A DNA stretch of 64,000 nt from Enterocloster alcoholdehydrogenati. GTDB lineage: Bacteria > Bacillota > Clostridia > Lachnospirales > Lachnospiraceae. Position 1 is the stretch's first letter, and each line of letters begins with the position of its first letter. This document shows, one piece after another, positions 16,636 through 25,097 of the stretch. The DNA lies in the NCBI RefSeq assembly GCF_013282095.1, contig NZ_BLTJ01000005.1, positions 62,001-126,000 on the forward strand. The letters are read 5' to 3'. Below the pieces are notes generated by a model. It had not been told where the DNA came from, did not search any database, and saw nothing but the letters and a program-made list of their open reading frames with translations. A program made the position numbers and the translations under genes.

Positions 16636-18036
16636 TTATTTACGAGTTAAGAGGCAGATGGTTTCAATATTCGCCGTACAAGGAAACATATCCACACAAC
16701 ACACCTTCTCCACCCGATACCCGCTCTCCTGAATCAGAACCAGATCTCTGGCCAGACTGGTAGGCTTACAGCTGATATAGACGATCCGGTCTACACCGAA
16801 CTCAAGGATTTTTCCAATCGCCTTCGGATGTATCCCATCTCTTGGCGGATCCAGGATAATCAGGTCGGGACGGTCCGTCAGCGCATCAATAACCTTTAAC
16901 ACGTCCCCGGCGATAAACTCGCAGTTATCCAGTCCATTGGCAGCGGCATTCGTTCGCGCAGCCTCCACAGCTTCTTCTACAATTTCCACACCCACCACCT
17001 TTTTTGCCACCGGGGAGGTGATCTGAGCGATAGTTCCGGTACCGCTGTAAAGGTCAAATACTACCTTGTCTTTTGTTTCACCTATGTACCCTCTGGCAGT
17101 CTCGTACAATACCTCTGCCCCCAGGGAATTGGTCTGGAAGAAGGAGAAGGGACTGATCCGGAAGGTAAGTCCCAGAAGCTCTTCATAAAAATATTCCTGG
17201 CCCCAGAGCACTGTGGTTTCATCGCTCTGAACCACATCTGCCAGGCTGTCATTACGGATATGCAGAATACCGGCAAACGATCCCTCCAGAGGAAGCAGTT
17301 TGAGCATTTCCATCCAGCCCTTTAATACCTCCTGTTCCTCTGCCCGGCCGTCTCCCTGACCATCCTTAGCAAATCCCTCCGTCTGCCCTGATGTAACCAG
17401 CGCAGTCAGGATCTCCCCTGTTTTTACCGCCCGGCGCACCAGCAGATGGCGAAGGTATCCTGTATGCTTAAGCTTTCTGTAATATCCGATCCCACGGGCG
17501 GAAAAATACTCCAGCGTGGCTTCCAGGATACGGCAGAAGTCCGAATGAACAATCTGACAGCCTGGAGTGGTGACAATATCATAAAAGCTGCCTCTGCGGT
17601 GCATTCCCAGGGCCAGCGGGCCGTCCTTATATGCATCGCCAAAGGAAAATTCCATTTTATTCCGATAGCCCTGAGGCTCGGGGCTTCCCTTGATCCCTTC
17701 AAATTCATAGGAGTCGCAGACCTCATCAATCAGCCCTTTGACCTGTTCTGCCTTGATTCTCAGCTGCTCCTCGTAAGGCAGGCCCTGATACAGACAGCCG
17801 CCGCAGACTCCGGCGTGCGGACAGGCCTCTTCTTTATATTCTAACGGAGACGGTTCCAGCACCTCCAGAAGACGGCCCTCACTCTTCCCCTTCCTCCTCT
17901 TATTGATAACAAAGCGCACCTTCTGACCGGGAATCGCATTTTTTACAATGATCCTCTCTCCCTCCACATGAAGGATTCCTTTGTTTGGAAAATCAATCCT
18001 TTCTACAACTGCCTCGCAGATATCACCTTTTTTCAA
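16636..18036 (-). CDS. rlmD: 23S rRNA (uracil-C5)-methyltransferase, RlmD/RlmCD type
   Basis: This 466-residue protein has an N-terminal TRAM domain (residues 1-60), a Fe-S cysteine cluster (C..AGVCGGC near 73-81), the SAM site FDLYSGTGTIAQI, the ILDPPRDGIHPKA motif and the catalytic cysteine in VYISCKPTSLARD. Family members transfer a methyl group from SAM to C5 of uridines in 23S rRNA. Clostridial homologues may modify one or two sites, so RlmD versus RlmCD is undecided. An insertion rich in Gly/Asp/Glu lies near residues 215-235. It appears to be monocistronic. Confidence 0.9.
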   Translation of the reverse strand: MKKGDICEAVVERIDFPNKGILHVEGERIIVKNAIPGQKVRFVINKRRKGKSEGRLLEVLEPSPLEYKEEACPHAGVCGGCLYQGLPYEEQLRIKAEQVKGLIDEVCDSYEFEGIKGSPEPQGYRNKMEFSFGDAYKDGPLALGMHRRGSFYDIVTTPGCQIVHSDFCRILEATLEYFSARGIGYYRKLKHTGYLRHLLVRRAVKTGEILTALVTSGQTEGFAKDGQGDGRAEEQEVLKGWMEMLKLLPLEGSFAGILHIRNDSLADVVQSDETTVLWGQEYFYEELLGLTFRISPFSFFQTNSLGAEVLYETARGYIGETKDKVVFDLYSGTGTIAQITSPVAKKVVGVEIVEEAVEAARTNAAANGLDNCEFIAGDVLKVIDALTDRPDLIILDPPRDGIHPKAIGKILEFGVDRIVYISCKPTSLARDLVLIQESGYRVEKVCCVDMFPCTANIETICLLTRK

Positions 18037-18132
18037 TGCTGTTACTCCTTATCCTAAATTTGCCGCCGAAAACGGCGAAGGGCCGCACAAACACCCCTTT
18101 TTGCCGAATCCCACGGTCTCCTTTTCAAAGAA

Positions 18133-18178
18133 ACAGCCGGAAACCCTTTCGGCCATTGCGCCTTTTGTTTCCGGCTGT
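18133..18178 (-). terminator. Probable terminator downstream of the acidic-tail membrane protein gene
   Basis: A 12-bp stem (ACAGCCGGAAAC/GTTTCCGGCTGT) with a 22-base loop is followed on the minus strand by TTCTTTG. The T-run is weak. Confidence 0.45.
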
Positions 18179-18201
18179 CGCCCTCTCTCACCGGGATAAG
18201 T

Positions 18202-18540
18202 CTATACTTCCGTGTCCTCGGTATCTTCTTTCTTATCCTCTGCCTTCTTTACCGGCTCTTCATCCTCGAAGAAGTCATCGTCGAAATCATCATCAAAGTC
18301 ATCCTCGAAATCTTCCAGATAATCCGGTGTAAAGAAACGGTATACGGCATAGGCGATGCCGGCCACAGCCGCTACAGCGCCGATAATGGCCAGTATCCAG
18401 AGGATGCAGTTTCTCTTCTTTTCATCCTCTTCTCTCTTGTGGATCAGTTCATTGATCCGACTGGTGTTCATAAGTTCCTCCATACGGCTTAATGCTTCTT
18501 TTCCCATGGCATCCAGTCTTTCTCTGTCAAAACGATTCAT
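18202..18540 (-). CDS. Small membrane protein with acidic low-complexity tail
   Basis: The start at 18540 (AAAGGACGG upstream) gives 112 residues, MNRFDRERLDAMGKEAL... An amphipathic N-terminal helix (residues 1-40, probably coiled-coil) is followed by one membrane span (ILWILAIIGAVAAVAGIAYAV split here for length) and a tail of repeated DDFDDDF units rich in Asp/Glu/Phe, ending in Lys/Glu/Asp. I do not recognise a named family. The plan resembles small clostridial proteins of unknown role found near housekeeping genes. It follows uvrD on the same strand after about 157 bases. Confidence 0.75.
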   Translation of the reverse strand: MNRFDRERLDAMGKEALSRMEELMNTSRINELIHKREEDEKKRNCILWILAIIGAVAAVAGIAYAVYRFFTPDYLEDFEDDFDDDFDDDFFEDEEPVKKAEDKKEDTEDTEV

Positions 18541-18697
18541 GGCATATCCGTCCTTTCTTGCAGTAACGGGAAACCCTGCGGCTCTGTCTGGTTTGCTGTC
18601 CTTATGCAAAGCCGCCTGGCTGCCCGGCGTCTGGCTATTTATATTATATCATGAAATACAACTTTTTACTATCCCATTTCTTTTCAGTTGCTCCAAT

Positions 18698-21109
18698 TTA
18701 AATTTTTTTCAGTTTTGCAAAGCAGGCCATCATTTTTCTCTGACCGCTGGTGTCAAACTCCACTGTCACTTCATAATCTCTGGCTCCGTCTGTGATCTTC
18801 TTTACTGTGCCGTCACCAAAACGGTCATGACGAACCCGGTCTCCTTCCTTATACTCTAAAGTTTCCGCCTTCTGGACGGTGAATGTCTTTCCAAATCCTG
18901 GATTCTTTCCAAATCCAGCTTTCGTTCCCTTTTCCAGTCCGCCTCCAGTACTTTCTCCCCTTAAGCCGCTGCCGCCGGCACCTTTGCTCCCGCTCCCAAA
19001 ATTTGCCGTCTTTGAGGCATAAGCATTATACCCCTTTCCAAAGGTACTCACCGTCCCGCTTCCAGGCTGATTCCATGGCAGCCCTTCCTCATCAGAGCCA
19101 GGCTTCATGCCTGAAACGCTATAACCGCCGGTAAAATATGTATTTCCAAAGGTGCCGCCTGTTTCATTTCCCAGAGCCGGTTCCAGCCGTTCTTCCCGCA
19201 GAAGGCCTGCCGGAATCTCTTCCACAAAACGACTGACCTTGCAGTATCTGGTCTCTCCATGGATCATGCGCTTTCTTGCCGCCGTAATCACAAGTTCTTT
19301 TTTCGCCCGGGTGATTCCCACATAGCACAGTCGGCGCTCCTCCTCCATATCCGTCCGATCATCTGAAGAAATCGCCATCATTCCTGGAAACAGGCCGTCT
19401 TCCATCCCTGCCAGATATACTTTGGGAAATTCCAGTCCCTTGGCGCTGTGAAGCGTCATTAAAGTAACTCTGTCCTCGGAGGAATCCACATTGTCGATAT
19501 CAGCCACCAGCGCCACCTGTTCTAAAAATTCATCTAATGAGGGATACTGGGCGTCCTCCTCATAGGCCACCACCTTGCTGATCAGCTCCTCAATATTTTC
19601 CATACGGGTCTCTGCCTCGATCTCGCCCTCGGACTGAAGTTCCTCCTCATACCCGGTTTCCTCCAAGATAGCCTCTATCAGCTCCTTAATGGAATACTCC
19701 TCCGACTGTGCCATGGAGCGAAATCCCTCAATCTGTGCCGTAAAACGGCCGATCTTCTCCACCGCCTTTCCAAGCCCCGGCACCATCCTGGCGTTCCCAA
19801 GAGCGCCGTAAAGGCTCATGCCATGCTCCGAGGCAAACACCGTCACTTTTCCCATAGAGGCAGCGCCGATTCCCCGCTTTGGCACATTGATAATCCGAAG
19901 AACCGACAGATCGTCGACTCCGTTGGCAATGGTCTTTAAATAGGCAAGAATATCCTTAATTTCCTTTCTCTGGTAGAAATTTACGCCCCCTACCAGCCGG
20001 TAAGGCACATTGTAAAAAATACACCGCTCCTCCAAAAGACGTGACTGGGCATTGGTGCGGTAAAGTACCGCCTGATCCTGACAGGGGCAGCTGCTGTCCC
20101 GAATCTGTCTTGCAATGTAATCCGCCTCATCCCTTGCAGCCTCAAACTGTTTAAAGAGAATCTTATCTCCTGTACCATTAGCCGTCCACAGAGACTTCTC
20201 CTTTCTTCCCTGATTGTGGCGTATCACACCGTTGGCTGCGTCCAGAATATTCTGGGTAGAACGGTAATTCTGCTCCAGCTTAATTACCTTCGCTCCCGGA
20301 AATGTCTGCTCAAAGCTTAAAATATTTTCAATATCCGCTCCTCTGAAACGGTAGATCGACTGATCATCATCGCCTACCACACAGAGATTGCCGTATTTAG
20401 AGGCCAGAAGGCTGATTAACTTAAACTGAGCCGTATTGGTGTCCTGATACTCATCCACCATGATGTAGCGGAACCGTTCCTGATAATGCTCCAGAACCAG
20501 ATGGTTATTCTGAAATAGTTCTACCGTCTTTACAATGAGATCATCAAAATCCAGCGCATTGTTCTTCTTAAGCTGATTCTGATACTCCTTATAGATCTCC
20601 CCTACCTTCTTCTGACGGAAATCCTGCCCTGCGTTTAAAAGAAATTCCTCCGGCGAGATCAGCTTGTCCTTGGCAGAAGATATAATGGACAGTACCGACC
20701 GCTCCTTATACTGCTTCGTATCAATATCCAGCGTTTTAAATACCTGTTTCATCAGTGTTTTCTGGTCGTCACTGTCGTAAATGGAAAAGCTGGTGGTATA
20801 TCCCAGATTTTCAATATAACGGCGCAGGATCCGAACACAGGTGGAATGAAAGGTGCTGACCCAGATGCTTTCTGCCCCAAAGCCTACCAGGGCGTCCACC
20901 CTTTCTCTCATCTCACCGGCCGCCTTATTTGTAAATGTAATCGCCAGGATATTCCAGGGATTGACCTCTTTTTCATCAATTAGATAGGCTATTCTGTGCG
21001 TTAAAACCCTTGTCTTTCCCGAACCGGCTCCCGCCAAGATCAAAAGCGGCCCTTCTGTGTGAAGCACCGCCTCCTTCTGCATGGGATTTAATGTATCATA
21101 AATGCTCAT
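18698..21109 (-). CDS. pcrA: UvrD/PcrA-type DNA helicase
   Basis: This is an 803-residue superfamily 1A helicase. Motifs in order: LAGAGSGKTR (I), TFTNKAAGEM (Ia), VDEYQDTN (II), VVGDDDQSIYRFRGA (III), LEQNYRST (IV), LMTLHSAKGLEFP (V) and LCYVGITRAKKEL (VI). The end (EGDRVRHDRFGDGTVKKI) is the Tudor-like domain that binds RNA polymerase in PcrA. Between them lies an unusually long Gly/Ser/Phe-rich linker (about residues 665-745). PcrA unwinds 3'-5', removes RecA filaments and acts in excision and transcription-coupled repair. The gene begins directly at MSIYDTLNPMQKEAV. Confidence 0.95.
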   Translation of the reverse strand: MSIYDTLNPMQKEAVLHTEGPLLILAGAGSGKTRVLTHRIAYLIDEKEVNPWNILAITFTNKAAGEMRERVDALVGFGAESIWVSTFHSTCVRILRRYIENLGYTTSFSIYDSDDQKTLMKQVFKTLDIDTKQYKERSVLSIISSAKDKLISPEEFLLNAGQDFRQKKVGEIYKEYQNQLKKNNALDFDDLIVKTVELFQNNHLVLEHYQERFRYIMVDEYQDTNTAQFKLISLLASKYGNLCVVGDDDQSIYRFRGADIENILSFEQTFPGAKVIKLEQNYRSTQNILDAANGVIRHNQGRKEKSLWTANGTGDKILFKQFEAARDEADYIARQIRDSSCPCQDQAVLYRTNAQSRLLEERCIFYNVPYRLVGGVNFYQRKEIKDILAYLKTIANGVDDLSVLRIINVPKRGIGAASMGKVTVFASEHGMSLYGALGNARMVPGLGKAVEKIGRFTAQIEGFRSMAQSEEYSIKELIEAILEETGYEEELQSEGEIEAETRMENIEELISKVVAYEEDAQYPSLDEFLEQVALVADIDNVDSSEDRVTLMTLHSAKGLEFPKVYLAGMEDGLFPGMMAISSDDRTDMEEERRLCYVGITRAKKELVITAARKRMIHGETRYCKVSRFVEEIPAGLLREERLEPALGNETGGTFGNTYFTGGYSVSGMKPGSDEEGLPWNQPGSGTVSTFGKGYNAYASKTANFGSGSKGAGGSGLRGESTGGGLEKGTKAGFGKNPGFGKTFTVQKAETLEYKEGDRVRHDRFGDGTVKKITDGARDYEVTVEFDTSGQRKMMACFAKLKKI

Positions 21110-21214
21110 ACTGTATACCGCCTTTTTCTTTTCATCACTGCCCTTATGGACAGATATCCATTATAGCATATGTCCTATTCCTGGGAAAGACCTTTCGCAG
21201 CTCTCATTTTCTTC

Positions 21215-21243
21215 TTGCTATCTGGTTTTCAATACTATATAAT
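21215..21243 (+). promoter_or_regulatory. Promoter of the DUF1836 gene
   Basis: TTGCTA (21215-21220) and TATAAT (21238-21243) are 17 bases apart. The leader is about 40 bases. Confidence 0.65.
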
Positions 21244-21288
21244 ATATACAGCAATATAACATCATGTGTTAAACCGAGGTGAATATAG

Positions 21289-21909
21289 ATGCGATCAAAT
21301 GATGAACAGCTGGCCGGCCTCCTTTCCTTTTTAGAAGCCCAGACCCATGTAAAGCCGGAGGAGATTCCCAATATTGACCTGTACATGGATCAGGTTACCA
21401 CCTTTATGGAGGAGCATTTAAAGGACTCCAAGCGATACGAGGAGGATAAGGTTCTTACGAAAACCATGATTAACAACTATGCCAAAAATAACCTCCTCCC
21501 CCCTCCGGTCAAGAAAAAGTATTCCAGAGATCATATGCTGATGCTGATCTTTATTTACTATTTTAAGAGTTTGCTGTCCTTTCACGATATCGAAACCTTT
21601 TTTAAGCCCATTACAGCAAAGCATTTTTCTGCACAGGGAGTCTCTGATCTGTCCCTGGAGGACATTTACCATGAGGTTTTTTCCCTTGAAAGCGAGGAGA
21701 TGGAACGCCTGAAAGCAGACGTTTCCGCCAAGTTTGAGCGGGCCATGAAAACTTTTTCAGATACCCCCGCAGAATCCGAAGATCAGGAGTATCTGCGTCT
21801 CTTTTCCTTTGTATGTGAACTGTCCTTTGACGTATATCTGAAAATGAGGCTCATTGAGCGGATTGCCGATCAGCTGCGCAGGGACGAGCCTCCTGTGAAA
21901 AAAAAATAA
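21289..21909 (+). CDS. DUF1836 domain protein
   Basis: This 206-residue soluble protein matches DUF1836 in the segments IPNIDLYMDQVTTFME and LTKTMINNYAKNNLLPPPVK, the latter a MerR-like helix-turn-helix pattern (NNYAKNNLLPPP). The family is restricted to Bacillota and has no assigned function. The HTH-like segment suggests a DNA-binding role. The C-terminal half is helical and acidic, ending KKK. It has its own promoter, a GAGGTG ribosome site and a strong terminator, so it is monocistronic and convergent with the molybdenum hydroxylase operon. Confidence 0.88.
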   Translation: MRSNDEQLAGLLSFLEAQTHVKPEEIPNIDLYMDQVTTFMEEHLKDSKRYEEDKVLTKTMINNYAKNNLLPPPVKKKYSRDHMLMLIFIYYFKSLLSFHDIETFFKPITAKHFSAQGVSDLSLEDIYHEVFSLESEEMERLKADVSAKFERAMKTFSDTPAESEDQEYLRLFSFVCELSFDVYLKMRLIERIADQLRRDEPPVKKK

Positions 21910-21923
21910 TGATTTGCAGCCGT

Positions 21924-21990
21924 CAAAAAGACCGTCCCGGTCACGGATGGATCCTTCACATCCATCCGTGAAACCGAAACGGTCTTTTTG
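21924..21990. terminator. Bidirectional terminator between DUF1836 and the purine operon
   Basis: A long hairpin (AAAAAGACCGT ... ACGGTCTTTTT outer; CGGATGGAT/ATCCATCCG inner) has A/T runs on both sides and ends both convergent transcripts. Confidence 0.9.
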
Positions 21991-22022
21991 ATGATACTCC
22001 TTACTTTGCTGTAGCTTCCCTT

Positions 22023-24701
22023 CTATTTTTTTCTGGCGTAAGGCGTATTCTTAAGAGGCAGCTCTGTTTCAAAGATATGATTCTGTTTATAATAGGCGCC
22101 GGCCACTGCGGGCGCTGTGGGAATCGAGGTAATCTCGCCGATACCGATGGCACCAAAAGCCACGTCAACACCCTGTTTCTCTATAATCACCGTCTCCACC
22201 TCAGGAGCCTTGTCTGCGCGGAACAGCCCCAGAGTTCCATATTTCGCCGTGGGCACACAATCCTTTAATGGATACTGCTCTGTCAGAGCATAGCCGCAGC
22301 CCATGACAATACCGCCTTCTACCTGGCCCTGGGCGCTCATGGGATTTACTACCTTTCCCACATCATGGGCGCCTACCATTTTTTCAATGGTTCCGTCCTC
22401 TTTTAAAATACACAGCTGGGTCGCGTAGCCGTACGCCACATGGGAAACGGGATATTCCACATCAGACCCCATCTTATCTGTTTTTGCCAGATACTCCCCG
22501 TAGAACTCCTTTCCATTTAACAGCGCTACCTCCTCTGACGTAAAGGTCACAGCTGCCGTCTCCGGGCTTTCCTTTGCAACCATTACGTTGGACAGGCAGG
22601 CGCTTGGCATTTCTCTGGCCTCGTATCTGCGGCCGGTGGCCTCAAAGAGGGCTTTTCTTAACTCCTTGGCCGCCCTCCTGCAGGCTTCTCCCGTTACCAG
22701 GGTCTGCCTGGAGCCGGAGGTAGTTCCTGAATCAGGCGCCATGGAAGTATTGGGCCGGTGGTATTCGATCTCATCCATGCTGATGCCTGCGCTCTCTGCC
22801 AGCATCTGTACCAGCACCGTTCCCACGCCCTGGCCAATACAGGAAGCGCCTGAATGGATATGAACCTTTCCGCCCTCTACGATGAGACGCACACGGCCCG
22901 TATCCGGGATTCCCACACCTACGCCCGCATTCTTCATGGCACAGCCGATCCCAACATAAGGATGGCTGTAGTAAATATCCTTTACCGCCTCCAAGGTCTC
23001 TGCAAGACCCGTTGACGGATCGGCGATCTGGCCGTTTGGAAGGATCTGGCCGGGACGGATGGCATTTAAATAGCGAAACTGCCACGGATCCATACCGCAC
23101 ATTTCAGCCAGCAGATTTAAATTCATCTCTGTGGCAAAGCAAGTCTGTGTCACTCCGAAGCCGCGGAAGGCTCCTGCGGGCGGATTATTGGTATACACTG
23201 CCTTTCCGTCAATATCGATCACCTGGTAATTATACGGCCCTGCCGCATGGGTACAGGCCCTCTGAAGCACAGGGCCGCCCAGAGAGGCATATGCGCCTGT
23301 ATCGGAGATCACCGTTGCTTTCATCGCGGTCAGACGGCCGTTTTCATCGCAGGCTGTAGTCATTTCAATGCTCATAGGATGGCGTTTGGGATGAATCAGC
23401 AGGCTTTCTTTCCGGGTCAGTTTTACCTTAACAGCCCGCCTGGTAATATAGGCAATCAGAGCGGCCTGATGCTGAACTGTCACATCCTCCTTCCCGCCAA
23501 AGCCGCCGCCTACAAGCATATTTTCCACGATCACTTTCTCCGGCGGAAGCCCAAGAAGGATGGAGGTTTCGTGACGGGTATCATATGTACCCTGATCTGT
23601 GGAATAGATCAGCACGCCATCATCAAGGGGCATGGAAATGGCGCACTCCGGCTCTAAAAAGGCGTGCTCAGTCCAGGGCGTCTCATAGCGGCGTGTTACT
23701 TTATACCTAGAAGCAGCGATTACCTCATCCGCATTGCCTCTTACCAGATGCTCATGACTTAAGACGTTGCCGGAGGAATGTATAAGAGGGGCCCCCTCTG
23801 CCAGGGCCTCCGCAGGACAGGTCACCGGCTTTAATTCCTCGTACTCCACCTCTACCAGAGCTTTGGCCTGCTCTAAAATTTCCGGTGTCTCCGCGGCTAC
23901 GATACAGATCGCGTCTCCCAGATACCGGGTTGTGTCTCCCACTGCAATCATGGTATCCCAGTCCTGTTTTAAATGTCCCACCTTGTTCTTTCCGGGAATA
24001 TCCTCTGCCGTCAGTACACACACTACACCAGGAAGCGCCTTTGCTTTCTCTGTGCGGATCGCCTTCACAATGGCTCTGGGATACCGGGAACGCACGGCGC
24101 TTCCATAGATCAGACCCGGAAAATCCACCTGATCCAGATCATCCACATATTTTCCTGTGCCCAGTACCTTTCCTTCCACATCTACACGATGAACCCTGCT
24201 GCCTACCTTAATCATCTTCTCCTGCTTATCCGGAGCCATATTCTCCCGCAGCATCCTGGCTGCCAGCCAAATGGCATCAATGATCTTTTTATAGCCGGTG
24301 CACCGGCAGTAGTTATTGCGGATAGCGTATGCAATTTCCGGACGGCTGGGATCGGGATTCGTATCCAAAAGTCCCTTGGCACAGATCACCATACCCGGAA
24401 TACAGAAGCCGCACTGCACCGCTCCCGCCTCGCCAAACGCATATACATACACGTCCTTTTCCCTCTGGCTTAGGCCTTCTACGGTCAAAATGTGCTTTCC
24501 GGCCAGACGCCCCATCTTCTGTACACAGGACTTCGTCGCCTTTCCATCGATCAGAACCGTACAGGTGCCGCAGGCACCCTCAGAGCAGCCGTCCTTTACA
24601 GATTTCAGACGCAGATCATTTCTCAGCACGTCCATCAGTTTCCGCTCTTCATCAGCTTCCACCTCCTGGCCGTTGATCCAAACTTTACAATAAGAGCTCA
24701 T
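22023..24701 (-). CDS. xdhD: Fused [2Fe-2S]/molybdenum hydroxylase, selenium-dependent xanthine dehydrogenase type
   Basis: This 892-residue protein fuses two modules. Residues 1-160 are a ferredoxin-like [2Fe-2S] domain (C39, C44, C47, C59) plus a second [2Fe-2S] domain (QCGFC ... CRCTG). From about 165 on is the molybdopterin domain, with GGGFGGKED, PPAGAFRGFG and the C-terminal GIGEITSIPTAPAVAGA carrying the catalytic glutamate. The family hydroxylates purines such as xanthine or hypoxanthine and is thought to need a labile selenium at Mo. There is no FAD domain and no FAD-subunit gene nearby. It overlaps the DUF3343 gene by 17 bases and is the last gene of the ssnA operon. The exact purine substrate is not provable here. 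Confidence 0.88.
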   Translation of the reverse strand: MSSYCKVWINGQEVEADEERKLMDVLRNDLRLKSVKDGCSEGACGTCTVLIDGKATKSCVQKMGRLAGKHILTVEGLSQREKDVYVYAFGEAGAVQCGFCIPGMVICAKGLLDTNPDPSRPEIAYAIRNNYCRCTGYKKIIDAIWLAARMLRENMAPDKQEKMIKVGSRVHRVDVEGKVLGTGKYVDDLDQVDFPGLIYGSAVRSRYPRAIVKAIRTEKAKALPGVVCVLTAEDIPGKNKVGHLKQDWDTMIAVGDTTRYLGDAICIVAAETPEILEQAKALVEVEYEELKPVTCPAEALAEGAPLIHSSGNVLSHEHLVRGNADEVIAASRYKVTRRYETPWTEHAFLEPECAISMPLDDGVLIYSTDQGTYDTRHETSILLGLPPEKVIVENMLVGGGFGGKEDVTVQHQAALIAYITRRAVKVKLTRKESLLIHPKRHPMSIEMTTACDENGRLTAMKATVISDTGAYASLGGPVLQRACTHAAGPYNYQVIDIDGKAVYTNNPPAGAFRGFGVTQTCFATEMNLNLLAEMCGMDPWQFRYLNAIRPGQILPNGQIADPSTGLAETLEAVKDIYYSHPYVGIGCAMKNAGVGVGIPDTGRVRLIVEGGKVHIHSGASCIGQGVGTVLVQMLAESAGISMDEIEYHRPNTSMAPDSGTTSGSRQTLVTGEACRRAAKELRKALFEATGRRYEAREMPSACLSNVMVAKESPETAAVTFTSEEVALLNGKEFYGEYLAKTDKMGSDVEYPVSHVAYGYATQLCILKEDGTIEKMVGAHDVGKVVNPMSAQGQVEGGIVMGCGYALTEQYPLKDCVPTAKYGTLGLFRADKAPEVETVIIEKQGVDVAFGAIGIGEITSIPTAPAVAGAYYKQNHIFETELPLKNTPYARKK

Positions 24702-24924
24702 AAAACCCCTCCACTTCTACACCCCACAAACGGATCTGTTCATCAGTTCTTGTTTTTGCCTCTGCCGGAGCCGCCCAGGCCATCCCGCAGCCTGCGCTGA
24801 TCTGCCTTGGAACAGGGATCAGCCGGCCGGGAATCTCATGTTCTCTTGCACACTGCTCCATCTTCATGGCTTCTGTTGTGGCGCGAAACGTATACACTGC
24901 CTTTAACGTCTTTACCCTTGCCAT
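24685..24924 (-). CDS. DUF3343 (putative Se/S carrier-like) small protein
   Basis: A 79-residue protein starts at 24924 behind GAAAGGAGAAGCC. It has the DUF3343 pattern: an N-terminal AVYTFRATTEAMKMEQCARE segment followed by IPGRLIPVPRQISAGCGMAW with the conserved cysteine. Pfam describes this family as a putative selenium/sulfur carrier, and such genes often accompany selenium metabolism. Its stop overlaps the first codons of the molybdenum hydroxylase gene, so the two are translationally coupled. A role in supplying selenium to the Mo site of that enzyme is inference, but the context is suggestive. Confidence 0.8.
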   Translation of the reverse strand: MARVKTLKAVYTFRATTEAMKMEQCAREHEIPGRLIPVPRQISAGCGMAWAAPAEAKTRTDEQIRLWGVEVEGFYELLL

Positions 24925-24995
24925 GGGCTTCTCCTTTCTTTTATCCGTCCTGTTTTCAAAAATTGCGTTATTTCTTTAACATCTATTCTGTGTAT

Positions 24996-25032
24996 CAGGC
25001 CCGGCGGGAACCTTCCTTCCCCTCCGGGCCTG
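24996..25032 (-). other. GC-rich hairpin between ygfK and the DUF3343 gene
   Basis: CAGGCCCGG/CCGGGCCTG is a perfect 9-bp stem. On the minus strand no T-run follows, so it is more likely an RNA-processing or stability element than a terminator. TTTTG follows it on the plus strand. Confidence 0.4.
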
Positions 25033-25097
25033 TTTTGATCTCATCCTCTGCCCTGGCTGCCGTCTCTTTCTAAAATTCCCCCGGACAGCCCCTGTAA

